The notes below the pieces were generated by a model. The model was not told the origin of the DNA, did no database searches, and saw only the letters and a program-made list of their open reading frames with translations. Below, in pieces: positions 8,695 to 17,368 of a stretch of 64,000 bases of DNA. This stretch comes from Varibaculum massiliense (GTDB lineage Bacteria > Actinomycetota > Actinomycetes > Actinomycetales > Actinomycetaceae), in assembly GCF_900106855.1 (NCBI RefSeq), contig NZ_FNWI01000004.1, forward strand, positions 682,001 to 746,000, read 5' to 3'. Numbering within the stretch: position 1 is the first letter of the stretch; each line of letters begins with the position of its first letter. Both the position numbers and the translations under genes were made by a program.

Positions 8695-9543
8695 ATGACC
8701 GCCTTGTCTATCCCCACTTTGGAACTTTCTACCGGATATCAGATTCCCCAATTCGGTTTTGGAACCTACAAAATTCCCGCCGAAGAATGTGTAGATGCGG
8801 TGAAATATGCTTTGGATCTGGGGATTCGCCATATCGACACCGCGCAAATGTATCACAATGAGGCAGAAGTAGGACGCGCCATTGAGGAATCGGGAATTCC
8901 CCGAGAAGAAATTTTCTTGACCACCAAGCTCAATAATGACAAGCATCTGCCGGAGGACGCGCGAAAGTCTTTCCAGCAGAGCCTGGAGGATCTGCGCACT
9001 GACTATGTGGATTTATTCTTAATCCACTGGCCATTGCCCACCCGTTATGACGGTGATTTCGTGCAGACTTGGCGCACCCTCCTCGAATTCCAATTTGACG
9101 AAAAAGCACGCACCGTGGGGGTTTCTAACTTCCAGATTCACCATTTAGAGCGCTTGATTGCGGAAACCGGAGTGACCCCGGCTGTCAATCAGGTGGAGAT
9201 TCACCCCCAGTTTGCCAATAATGAGCTGCGCGCGTTCCACCAGGAACATGGAATCGTAACCGAAGCCTGGTCGCCCCTAGCTCGAGGAAGGGTTCTAGGG
9301 GAAGAAAAAGTGGTTGCCGCCGCCAAGCGTCTAGGAAAAACTCCTGCCCAGGTAGTACTGCGTTGGGGCATTGAGCGCGGGGACGTCATCTTCCCCAAGT
9401 CAGTTCACCCCGACCGCATTAAAGAAAACCTGGATATTTTCGATTTCCAGCTCGATGAGCAAGCCAAAGCGGATCTAGATTCCCTGGATATGGGCGAGCC
9501 GGGCCGCTCCGGCTCCCACCCCGACACCATGGACATCCTCTAG
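8695..9543 (+). CDS. Aldo/keto reductase (2,5-diketogluconate reductase-like)
   Basis: NADPH-dependent reductase of aldehydes and ketones, most like the AKR5 group. The catalytic tetrad is present: Asp and Tyr in HIDTAQMYHNE, Lys in LTTKLNND and His in FLIHWPLP. The NADP-binding region near the C terminus reads IFPKSVHPDRIKENL. I chose the ATG at 8695, preceded by AAGGAAT. The open frame extends upstream to 8587, but those codons read as non-family sequence. Length is 282 residues, normal for the family. The gene converges on pgi, separated by a repeat-rich region. The physiological substrate is unknown. Confidence 0.93.
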   Translation: MTALSIPTLELSTGYQIPQFGFGTYKIPAEECVDAVKYALDLGIRHIDTAQMYHNEAEVGRAIEESGIPREEIFLTTKLNNDKHLPEDARKSFQQSLEDLRTDYVDLFLIHWPLPTRYDGDFVQTWRTLLEFQFDEKARTVGVSNFQIHHLERLIAETGVTPAVNQVEIHPQFANNELRAFHQEHGIVTEAWSPLARGRVLGEEKVVAAAKRLGKTPAQVVLRWGIERGDVIFPKSVHPDRIKENLDIFDFQLDEQAKADLDSLDMGEPGRSGSHPDTMDIL

Positions 9544-9545
9544 TC

Positions 9546-9880
9546 CCAGCTGTGCGCAGGGGCTAGATTTTTCCTTCCGCTTGAAAACAAATATCGCCGT
9601 TCCCGGGAATAGGTTGGTGCGGTAAAAGCGCTCGGGGGCGGATCTTCATGGTTGGCGCAGGGGCTAGATTTTTCCTCCTGCCCAAAAATTTGGAAAACGT
9701 AGCGATGTTTCCCAAATTTTGCGCCCGCCTAGCCGACTCGGATAAAACCTAGCCCCCGCGCACAGCTGGAATAAATCGGCCCACTATGCAGCGGTTGGTG
9801 CGCTAAAAGATGCGAGAGGGCGACTTGAGCCGAGCGAAGCAAGGCTCACCAGAGCCCCGAGCGCTTTTAGTGCACTAACC
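9546..9880. repeat. Composite palindromic intergenic repeat
   Basis: The region between the convergent reductase and pgi genes is built of repeats. (1) A 21-bp inverted pair at 9546-9566 and 9749-9769 matches at 20 of 21 positions and encloses 182 bp, like terminal inverted repeats of a 224-bp element. (2) A 22-bp exact direct repeat lies at 9554-9575 and 9655-9676 (GCGCAGGGGCTAG then ATTTTTCCT). (3) A 26-bp inverted pair lies at 9612-9637 and 9855-9880 (22 of 26). (4) A partly matching copy of its arm at 9793-9809 pairs with 9864-9880. No open reading frame of note is present. No target-site duplication is obvious. It looks like a MITE/REP-type repeat that may also act as a bidirectional terminator. 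Confidence 0.75.
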
Positions 9881-9915
9881 CTCTAGCCCTCGCGTAACCT
9901 CAATAGTTTTATAGG

Positions 9916-11613
9916 CTAGTTTTCACGATTGGCGTGGTAGTAGTCGATCAACGCTTTAGTAGAAGGATCTTGCTGCTCCAAGACTTCCTGGTCACCAGCG
10001 ATTGCCGGCGTCAAGGCTTTGGCGAGCTGTTTACCCAGCTCCACACCCCACTGGTCGAAGCTGTTAATCCCCCACACAACCCCTTGGGTAAAGGTGATGT
10101 GTTCATAGAGGGCGATTAACTGCCCCAGTACCGAGGGGGTTAACCGCGGAGCCATGATTGAGGTCGAGGGCTTGTTTCCAGGAAACACCCGGGCCGGCAC
10201 GATTTGTTCCGGGGTGCCTTCGGCGCGTACCTGATCAGCGGTCTTTCCGAAGGCGAGCGCCTGGGTTTGGGCAAAGAAGTTGCCCAAGAATAGCTCATGC
10301 TGATCATTGTCGCCGTCTTTAAGCGGCCAAGTGGGGTTGGCGAAGGCAATAAAGTCGGCGGGAATCATCTGGGTACCTTGATGAATCAACTGGTAGAAGG
10401 CGTGCTGCCCGTTAGTGCCGGGCTCTCCCCAGAAGATTTCGCCAGTATCGTAGGTTACCGCTGCCCCATCCCAGCGCACCGACTTACCATTGGATTCCAT
10501 AGTGAGTTGCTGCAGGTAGGCAGGGAAACGATGCAAGTACTGGGAGTAGGGCAAGACCGCGTGGGTGGGCGCGTGCAAGAAGTTGCGGTACCACACGTTA
10601 AATAGCCCCATCAAGAGGGGAACATTTTCACTCAAAGGCGCAGTGCGGAAATGCTCGTCCATGGCGTTCATTCCGGCGAGGAAATCAGCGAACCCTTCTT
10701 TCCCAATCGCCACTGCCAAGGCGGTGCCAACGGCGGAATCTACCGAGTAGCGCCCTCCTACCCAGTTCCAAAAACCAAAGGCGTTCTCGGGATCAATCCC
10801 AAACTCTGATACTGCCTCAAGGTTGGTAGACACCGCCACGAAATGCTTAGATACTGCTTGACGCGCGTCTTGTTCGCTCAGTTGCGCGGCGCTATCTTTC
10901 CCTTCCCAGATTCCGCGAGCCGCCAATTGTTCTAACAGCCAGGTGCGAGCCGCCCGGGCATTAGTTAGGGTTTCCAAAGTGGTGAAAGTCTTGGAGGCCA
11001 CGATAAATAGGGTGGTTTCCGGGTCTAGATCCCTCACTTTTTCACTGAGGTCCGTGGGGTCGATATTGGATATGAAACGGCACTCAAGTCCTGGTTTCAC
11101 ATAGGGAAGTAGCGCCTCATAAGCCATTGCCGGGCCTAAATCTGAGCCCCCAATTCCGATATTTACCACGGTAGTGATGGGTTTACCGGTAATTCCTCGC
11201 CAGGCACCGCTGCGTACTTTGTCGGCAAAGGCATAGACCTGTTCTAAAACGGCGGCCACATCGGCGCTAACGTCTTGCCCATCAACTTTTAGATTGTCCT
11301 CACGAGGACGCCGCAATGCGGTATGCAGCACCGCGCGATCTTCGGTGGTATTGATGTGAGCACCCGCGAACATCGCATCCCGGTGTGCCTCGACTTTGGT
11401 CTGTGCCGCCAGGCGCGCAAGCGCCGCCAATACGGGGGCATCGACCAGATTCTTTGATAAATCTACCTGCAAATCTGCCGCTTTAAAGGTCAGTTCCTGG
11501 GCGCGACTGGGCTGGTCTTGGAACCAAGCAGCTAAATCTGGCTGGAAGGATTGGGCAAGATTGCTTAGCTCTTGCCAGGCCTGGGTGGTGGTGGGATCAA
11601 TCGGGGCACTCAT
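9916..11613 (-). CDS. pgi: Glucose-6-phosphate isomerase
   Basis: Interconverts glucose 6-phosphate and fructose 6-phosphate in the cytosol. The 565-residue protein has the sugar-phosphate-binding motifs GIGGSDLGP and [11 protein letters not shown], the signature [15 protein letters not shown], the catalytic segment [15 protein letters not shown], and the C-terminal signature [18 protein letters not shown]. Length is standard for the E. coli/eukaryotic type. It follows the phosphofructokinase gene by 22 bp on the same strand, so two consecutive glycolytic steps are co-transcribed. Confidence 0.98.
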   Translation of the reverse strand: MSAPIDPTTTQAWQELSNLAQSFQPDLAAWFQDQPSRAQELTFKAADLQVDLSKNLVDAPVLAALARLAAQTKVEAHRDAMFAGAHINTTEDRAVLHTALRRPREDNLKVDGQDVSADVAAVLEQVYAFADKVRSGAWRGITGKPITTVVNIGIGGSDLGPAMAYEALLPYVKPGLECRFISNIDPTDLSEKVRDLDPETTLFIVASKTFTTLETLTNARAARTWLLEQLAARGIWEGKDSAAQLSEQDARQAVSKHFVAVSTNLEAVSEFGIDPENAFGFWNWVGGRYSVDSAVGTALAVAIGKEGFADFLAGMNAMDEHFRTAPLSENVPLLMGLFNVWYRNFLHAPTHAVLPYSQYLHRFPAYLQQLTMESNGKSVRWDGAAVTYDTGEIFWGEPGTNGQHAFYQLIHQGTQMIPADFIAFANPTWPLKDGDNDQHELFLGNFFAQTQALAFGKTADQVRAEGTPEQIVPARVFPGNKPSTSIMAPRLTPSVLGQLIALYEHITFTQGVVWGINSFDQWGVELGKQLAKALTPAIAGDQEVLEQQDPSTKALIDYYHANREN

Positions 11614-11635
11614 TTTTTCTCCTGTTCAAAGGTTT

Positions 11636-13903
11636 TTAAAGGTCAGTGATGGGCAGTTCCCGGACTTCAATGTCCCATTCATCGCGGGAAACCACCGAAA
11701 TAATGTCAGCCAGTGGCAGCCACCATTGGTTGACAGGCCTGCGAACCTGGGGGTCTACTTTTTCTTGCATTTGCAGCAGCGGGAAGGTTTCAATCCCGTT
11801 CGCTGCCAGCCCCACCCCTAAGGGTTCGCTTCGATTTTGCGCGAATTGCTTGCTGAGCTCTTGAATCGCCACCCGTACTAGGCGGGTAGCTAAAATTCGG
11901 TCAAAGGGCGAGGGCTCGCCTCCTTGCTGCAAGTGTCCCAGGGCAGAGTGACGCACATCGAAAAGCCCTTCTGATTCTTGGGCAAAAACGGAGGCGATGA
12001 ACTCTCGGTCGTATCTACCTCCGGCCTCTTCGTTGTGCAGAACAAGGCAGAGCCGGCGCCCCTCGCGGAACGAATCCCGCATCATTTTCACGTCATTCGC
12101 CAGATTTTGCAGATTGTAGGGGAATTCATCAAGGTAGACTAACTCGGCTCCCGCCGCAATCCCTGACATTAGGGATAGGTACCCACAGTGGCGCCCCATC
12201 GCATCCGCTACGAAACAGCGCCGCGAGGCGGCTGCAGATTCTCGGATACGATCTAGCGCCCAGACTGCATTATTAAGGGCGGAATCGGCTCCGATGGATA
12301 GCTCGGATCCCGGCAAATTGTTGTCGATTGATGCCGGGACACAAATCATGGGGATATTAAAGGCGGGATAGCGGGAAGTTTCCTGGCGCATCTGATTAAT
12401 CGACAGGTAGGCGTTGTAGCCCCCGATTACTACCAGCGCGTCAATGCGGTGTTCTTCCAGGGCGCGCCCTATCGCATAGTATTCTTCCACCTTGGGGATG
12501 GGGCGTAAGGTTCCCAGTTCGGCGCCACCATCAAAACCCCAGCCTTCGACGTCTTCCCAGGCTAGATGTTTAACTTTCCCGGACATTAGTCCATCAAAGG
12601 AACCGTAGATTCCTAGCATTTCGAATCCGCAGTCAATGCCTTGCCGCACTGCCGCGCGGGCGGCGGAATTCATTCCGGGAGCCAGTCCGCCTACGTGCAT
12701 AATGGCTACCCGCCGCGCATCAGCTGGCAGCTGGTCTTCCTGGGGAGGGGTTGACATTACTTCGTTAATCGCCAGCATTTCGCTAAAGGAACGCCCGCGT
12801 GCCTGCACTGCTTTGTCATATTCTTTAGCTTTGGTGAATTTGGCGACTGCGCGCGTATCCCCTACCGCTTTCATCAGGGGGAGGCGGGCTACTCGATTGT
12901 TACGCGCGCCGATAATTACCGGTTGCGAGTTTTGGTCTTGGTGTAGCACTTCGTAGGCGGCGGCATATCCCAGGGCGGTGGGCATCCAGCGATCATAAGC
13001 AGAGGGGGTACCCCCGCGCTGCACGTGTCCCAAAATTGTCAGATGCGGACGCTGCCCGGTTTCTTGTTCGAGGGCGTCACACACATCGTTTGCAGTGATG
13101 GGATTACCCTCGTGATCGATAGCTCCCTCAGCTACCAACACTATGGATTCTCGTCTGCCCGCTTTGCGCCCAGCCGCAAGTTTGTCTGCCAGGGTTTTTT
13201 GCCAGCCTTCCTCGGGGGGAGCCTCGGGGATAAACACATAGTCACAGCCGCGGGCGACTGCACTCATCAGCGGCAAATACCCGCAGTGACGCCCCATTAC
13301 CTCTACTACGAAAGTGCGGCGGTGGGAGGCCGCGGTTGAAGATAGTTCGTCCAGAGCTACCAGGATGCGCTGGAGGGCAGAATCGGTGCCGATAGTCATA
13401 TCGAAACCGACTAAATCATTGTCGATAGAACCGACCAGTCCGGCTACCCGCAATTTTTCATGTCCGGCTACCTGCTCGGGAGTTAGTTCCCCCGCCTGTA
13501 CTAATTCTTCCAGCAGGCTGGGCCATTCTTCTTGGAACTCATTGGTTCCGGCCAACGAGCCGTCACCACCGATAGAAATTAGCCGGTCTATCCCCTTTAG
13601 AACTAGGTTTTTAGCGGCTTTGCGCAGTCCGGAACGTTCCCGGAATTCTTTACAGCGGGCAGTACCAATAACCGTGCCACCTTTATTAAGCACGCTAGAT
13701 ACATCTGACCAGCCCATCGGCTTGATCATCTCGCCGCCGGTAACTGCCCCTTGCCATCCCTCAAGAATCGCGTAGGGTTGAGCTCCCATTTTTAAGGCGG
13801 TACGCACCACTGCCCGCACCGCAGCGTTCATTCCCTGGGCGTCCCCGCCCGAGGTTAAAACTCCAAGCCGTTTTGGTTGCCCTTGCGCGGACTGGCCCAT
13901 CAT
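11636..13903 (-). CDS. 6-phosphofructokinase, two-domain (eukaryote-like)
   Basis: Phosphorylates fructose 6-phosphate to the 1,6-bisphosphate. Most bacterial Pfk are about 320 residues; this 755-residue protein is two PFK domains in tandem (about 10-370 and 395-735). The N-half has LTSGGDAQGMNAAVRAVVR, IGGDGS and GSIDNDL. Gly at the positions equivalent to E. coli 104 and 124 points to ATP rather than pyrophosphate. The C-half has a degenerate ATP loop (HVGGLAPGMNSAARAAVR) and ASIDNNLPG, like the regulatory half of eukaryotic PFK. Two adjacent ATGs follow AGGAGGA; the second (13900) is better spaced. It sits between a LacI-like sensor gene and pgi with gaps of about 23 bp. Confidence 0.93.
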   Translation of the reverse strand: MMGQSAQGQPKRLGVLTSGGDAQGMNAAVRAVVRTALKMGAQPYAILEGWQGAVTGGEMIKPMGWSDVSSVLNKGGTVIGTARCKEFRERSGLRKAAKNLVLKGIDRLISIGGDGSLAGTNEFQEEWPSLLEELVQAGELTPEQVAGHEKLRVAGLVGSIDNDLVGFDMTIGTDSALQRILVALDELSSTAASHRRTFVVEVMGRHCGYLPLMSAVARGCDYVFIPEAPPEEGWQKTLADKLAAGRKAGRRESIVLVAEGAIDHEGNPITANDVCDALEQETGQRPHLTILGHVQRGGTPSAYDRWMPTALGYAAAYEVLHQDQNSQPVIIGARNNRVARLPLMKAVGDTRAVAKFTKAKEYDKAVQARGRSFSEMLAINEVMSTPPQEDQLPADARRVAIMHVGGLAPGMNSAARAAVRQGIDCGFEMLGIYGSFDGLMSGKVKHLAWEDVEGWGFDGGAELGTLRPIPKVEEYYAIGRALEEHRIDALVVIGGYNAYLSINQMRQETSRYPAFNIPMICVPASIDNNLPGSELSIGADSALNNAVWALDRIRESAAASRRCFVADAMGRHCGYLSLMSGIAAGAELVYLDEFPYNLQNLANDVKMMRDSFREGRRLCLVLHNEEAGGRYDREFIASVFAQESEGLFDVRHSALGHLQQGGEPSPFDRILATRLVRVAIQELSKQFAQNRSEPLGVGLAANGIETFPLLQMQEKVDPQVRRPVNQWWLPLADIISVVSRDEWDIEVRELPITDL

Positions 13904-13926
13904 TCCTCCTCTTTGAAGGCTGACCC

Positions 13927-14769
13927 CTAGGCGCTTCCCCTGGCGACCAGCGTCATCATTTTGTCTACTTCTGCTGGATCGGGCGCTTCCACCTTTTCTC
14001 CAGACAAGAATTTCTTGAGAGCCTGGGCGTATATCCGCCCACTGGCTTCGGGATTAAAATCGACAGAGGTGAGTGGCGGGTTGAAGAGTTCGCCCTCGGG
14101 AGCGTTGCCTACCCCAATCACCGCGCAATCATTGGGAACCATTCGCCCACACATCCGCAGCGCCTGGATTACTTCCATCGCCAGGAAATCGCTATGACAA
14201 ATAAATCCATCCACCCCGGGATTCTTCGAGAATAACTGCACCAGCTCTCCTGAAAGGTTGGGAGAGTTATATTCGGTGGTGAGCATGGTGGGGGTAGGAC
14301 ACCCCCCAAAAATGCACCCTTGCAGCACTCCGGCGTAACGCAATTGATTTAGATTTTTTAGGAGGGCGCTATCGGAACAAAGATAAACCAAGTTTCGATG
14401 CCCGGAGGAAACCATCCGGGAAGCCATCGCCCGCCCGGAGGCACCATAGAGGGCAGCCACCACCGAATACATCGGCGAATCGGTGGCAAAAATTGCCGGC
14501 TCTACCGGCACTCCCAGACTTTGTAACTGTTTGGTTTGCTCTGTACTAAAGGGAACCAACGGCAAAATCGCGCCGATAAGTTTTGCGCTGTCGGCTAGGG
14601 CATCCACATCTAGTTGATCACTGTCTAACTGCACCGGGATTAAGTCAATCCCCATCTTGGCGGTTGCAAATGTTACTCGCATTACCGTACTGAGCATTGG
14701 GGAGTTATGGGGCATTGGGGGAATTACTAATAGGAAACGTTTGGCTTCTGGCTGCGGATTCTTCGCCAC
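13927..14769 (-). CDS. LacI-type sugar-sensor domain protein lacking DNA-binding domain
   Basis: The 280-residue protein matches the periplasmic-binding-protein-like effector domain of LacI/GalR regulators: KRFLLVIPPMPHNSP at the start, GHRNLVYLCSDS and DGFICHSDFLAMEVIQALRMCG in the middle, and VIGVGNAPEGELFNPPLTSVDF near the end. The usual N-terminal HTH and hinge helix (about 60 residues) are missing. The GTG start has a good GGAGGG site, and I saw no HTH in other frames upstream. It has no signal peptide, so it is not a secreted binding protein. It is first in an operon with phosphofructokinase and pgi, which suggests sensing of a sugar phosphate, but this is inference. Confidence 0.8.
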   Translation of the reverse strand: MAKNPQPEAKRFLLVIPPMPHNSPMLSTVMRVTFATAKMGIDLIPVQLDSDQLDVDALADSAKLIGAILPLVPFSTEQTKQLQSLGVPVEPAIFATDSPMYSVVAALYGASGRAMASRMVSSGHRNLVYLCSDSALLKNLNQLRYAGVLQGCIFGGCPTPTMLTTEYNSPNLSGELVQLFSKNPGVDGFICHSDFLAMEVIQALRMCGRMVPNDCAVIGVGNAPEGELFNPPLTSVDFNPEASGRIYAQALKKFLSGEKVEAPDPAEVDKMMTLVARGSA

Positions 14770-14861
14770 TGTTTCCCTCCCTGCCCTAATATCTAGCTGC
14801 TCTATTTTTTAACGGTCAGTTATAAAGTCAATACTAGCCTATTTCAAGGATGCGACCAGCG

Positions 14862-14902
14862 TGAAAAATTCGGGGCGGACGCTGCTTCCCCGCGTCCGTC
14901 CC
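14862..14902 (-). terminator. Intrinsic terminator of icd
   Basis: On the minus strand a GC-rich stem (GGGACGGACG pairing with CGTCCGCCCC, 14872-14902) is followed by GAATTTTT. A further hairpin with outer arms at 14916-14925 and 14953-14961 lies between it and the icd stop. Confidence 0.75.
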
Positions 14903-14975
14903 GAAAGAATCGCTTACCTGGGGGGCTATACCGGAGGAAATCCCTCTTTAAACCCCCAGGTCAACTGGGTTTATT

Positions 14976-16202
14976 TTATGCCTCTTGCTTTAGACGTTGA
15001 GCTAGATTTTCAATCAGCACATTCATAAAGCCATCGGTGTCTAGCCAGGGATGATCCTCAGCAATCAGGCGCGCTAGGTCTTTGGTCATTTGCCCGCCTT
15101 CGACAGTAGAAATAATGACATCTTCTAGGGTCTCGGCGAAGTGGGTAACCTCCGGGGTGTTGTCCAGATTGCCGCGATGTGCCAGACCGCGGGTCCAGGC
15201 ATAGATAGAGGCAATCGGGTTGGTGGAAGTCTTTTCCCCGCGCTGCCAGCGGCGATAGTGCCGGGTTACCGTACCGTGCGCTGCCTCGGCCTCGATAGTG
15301 CGCCCATCGGGGGTCATAAGCACCGACGTCATTAGCCCCAGAGAGCCGAAGCCTTGCGCTACCGTATCGGACTGGACGTCGCCATCGTAGTTCTTACATG
15401 CCCATATGTATCCACCTTCCCAGCGCAGGGAAGAAGCCACCATGTCATCGATCAAACGGTGTTCATAGTGCAATCCGGCTTCCTCGTATTGTGCCTTGAA
15501 TTCGGCGTCGTAGATGTCGGCGAAGATATCTTTGAACTGCCCGTCATAAGCCTTCAAAATAGTGTTCTTGGTGGACAGGTAGACTGGGTAGCCGCGCAGC
15601 AGACCGTAGCGGAAGCAGGCGCGGGCAAAATCTTTAATGGAATCGTTGAAGTTGTACATTCCCATGGCGACTCCCCCATCTTCGGGGTATTCCACCACGG
15701 TATGCTCAATGGGCTGGGAGCCATCTTTGGGATGGAAAGTAATAGTCAAGCTGCCAGCACCGGGAATCTTGAAATCGGTAGCCTTGTATTGGTCACCGAA
15801 GGCATGGCGGGCAACTACGATGGGTTTTGTCCATCCGCCCACCAGGCGCGGCACGTTGCTCATAATAATGGGTTCCCGGAAGATTACCCCACCCAGAATA
15901 TTCCGAATGGTGCCATTGGGTGATTTCCACATTTTGCGCAACCCGAACTCTTCTACCCGGGCTTCATCGGGGGTAATAGTTGCGCATTTAACCCCTACCC
16001 CGTGTTCCTTAATCGCGTTAGCGGCATCAATGGTGACTTGGTCACCGGTGGCGTCGCGGTTCTCGATGCTGAGGTCGTAGTAACGAAGATCCACGTCCAG
16101 GTAAGGAAGAATCAGTTCATTACGGATTTTTTGCCAAATGATGCGGGTCATTTCATCGCCGTCTAGTTCGACGACTGGACCGGCTACTTTGATTTTTGCC
16201 AT
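14976..16202 (-). CDS. icd: NADP-dependent isocitrate dehydrogenase (dimeric, eukaryotic-type)
   Basis: Oxidatively decarboxylates isocitrate to 2-oxoglutarate, making NADPH. The protein from the ATG at 16202 (408 residues) begins [20 protein letters not shown], typical of the homodimeric subfamily shared by eukaryotes and some actinobacteria. It continues with [33 protein letters not shown] and [16 protein letters not shown]. The open frame extends 18 codons upstream, but the ATG at 16202 has a TTTTGGAG site and matches the family start. The gene stands alone, with its own terminator downstream. Confidence 0.97.
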   Translation of the reverse strand: MAKIKVAGPVVELDGDEMTRIIWQKIRNELILPYLDVDLRYYDLSIENRDATGDQVTIDAANAIKEHGVGVKCATITPDEARVEEFGLRKMWKSPNGTIRNILGGVIFREPIIMSNVPRLVGGWTKPIVVARHAFGDQYKATDFKIPGAGSLTITFHPKDGSQPIEHTVVEYPEDGGVAMGMYNFNDSIKDFARACFRYGLLRGYPVYLSTKNTILKAYDGQFKDIFADIYDAEFKAQYEEAGLHYEHRLIDDMVASSLRWEGGYIWACKNYDGDVQSDTVAQGFGSLGLMTSVLMTPDGRTIEAEAAHGTVTRHYRRWQRGEKTSTNPIASIYAWTRGLAHRGNLDNTPEVTHFAETLEDVIISTVEGGQMTKDLARLIAEDHPWLDTDGFMNVLIENLAQRLKQEA

Positions 16203-16281
16203 GAATAACTCCAAAAGCTGTAGTTTTAAGTCCTCGCTATCAACTTTACTCGACATCGAGATAAATTCGCAATGGCTAGCA

Positions 16282-16314
16282 CTGTGAGCTGGCAGGCGAT
16301 TTCGCGGCTCACAG
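16282..16314. promoter_or_regulatory. Inverted repeat in the icd / hydrolase divergent region
   Basis: CTGTGAGC (16282-16289) and GCTCACAG (16307-16314) form a perfect 8-bp inverted repeat with a 17-nt spacer, about 80 bp upstream of both divergent genes. It could be a regulator site. The function is not known. Confidence 0.4.
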
Positions 16315-16394
16315 CCGCAGGTGTTCCACCCCTGCTACCACCGCGCAGCGATGAACGCTTCACCCAAAGTAGCTTCTTACCTTAAATTGGTTAT

Positions 16395-17141
16395 ATGCGG
16401 GTTCAGATTGGCAAAACTATCCAGGCGCGACCGGCGCCCCTTATCTGGCTCGAGGCCGGACTGGGTGGGTCTATGCGCAGCTGGGACCTGACTTTCCCGA
16501 TTCTTTGTCGCGCTTTTTACTGCGCCCGCTCTACCCGCTCCCCGATTTTGCGCCCCCAAGAGGACGCGAAGGTAACTTGGCAAAGCCTAGTGGCGGAAAT
16601 GCGATCGGGCGGAGAAAAAACCGCCGCTCACCTGGGAGCTACCTTTGATAATCCCCTGCCTATAGTGCTGGTGGGACACTCCTATGGGGCGATGCTAGTG
16701 CGAGTCTGGGCAGCGCAGCTATTAAAATCCCCCGCTCCCTCCCGGGTGCGGCCAGTGGGAATCGTGCAGATAGATCCCTCTTTTGAGGGAAATTACGAGG
16801 GCGCCAGCCCTCTGTACCAAGATATAGAGCAAAAAATCCTGACCTGGCTTTACCGGGGTGCCGCCCGCGAGCAACCCTCCTTTTATATGGCCTGGCAAGA
16901 CCTGCAAGAAATTGACCTGCTGGATCGCCAGCTCCCCCAACTGGTTATTTCCGCAGCTCACCGCCGCTCCAGCAAAACCTGGCAAGGGCTTACTTCTTTT
17001 GCTCGCGCAATAGATGCCCGCTTAGTGCGCGCCGACTCTTCCCGCCACCTCTTGCAAGTTTTTGATCCGGTAACCGTCGCTAGTCAGATTATTGAGTTCA
17101 CTGCTCGCGCACGCGAGCAACTTGAACATAAGGGGTTTTAA
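16395..17141 (+). CDS. Alpha/beta-fold hydrolase
   Basis: Probable serine hydrolase of the alpha/beta fold. The oxyanion region is WLEAGLGGSMRSWD, the nucleophile elbow is LVGHSYGAM, and SSRHLLQVFDP near the C terminus supplies the likely His. Length is 248 residues. There is no clear signal peptide. The start lacks an obvious Shine-Dalgarno, and an alternative start a few codons in cannot be excluded. It is divergent from icd and about 230 bp upstream of the surface-protein gene. The substrate is unknown. Confidence 0.85.
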   Translation: MRVQIGKTIQARPAPLIWLEAGLGGSMRSWDLTFPILCRAFYCARSTRSPILRPQEDAKVTWQSLVAEMRSGGEKTAAHLGATFDNPLPIVLVGHSYGAMLVRVWAAQLLKSPAPSRVRPVGIVQIDPSFEGNYEGASPLYQDIEQKILTWLYRGAAREQPSFYMAWQDLQEIDLLDRQLPQLVISAAHRRSSKTWQGLTSFARAIDARLVRADSSRHLLQVFDPVTVASQIIEFTARAREQLEHKGF

Positions 17142-17368
17142 GCGTTAAAAAAATTTGCGGCACCCCCGAGGGAAATCTCTGTCCGCGAAATAACTTAGGC
17201 GCCCCTACCAGGCTGCCTTGACACTACGTGAATCGCCCCCGAGAGCTTGCTTTACGCAGCTAACTTATATAAATTAACAATGTTTTAATGGCTAAAATAA
17301 TCAATAGGTAGAAACACCAATATTTGCCCTCAGAAATGAATCTTGGTGTCGGAGGTGGGAAGTCCCCC

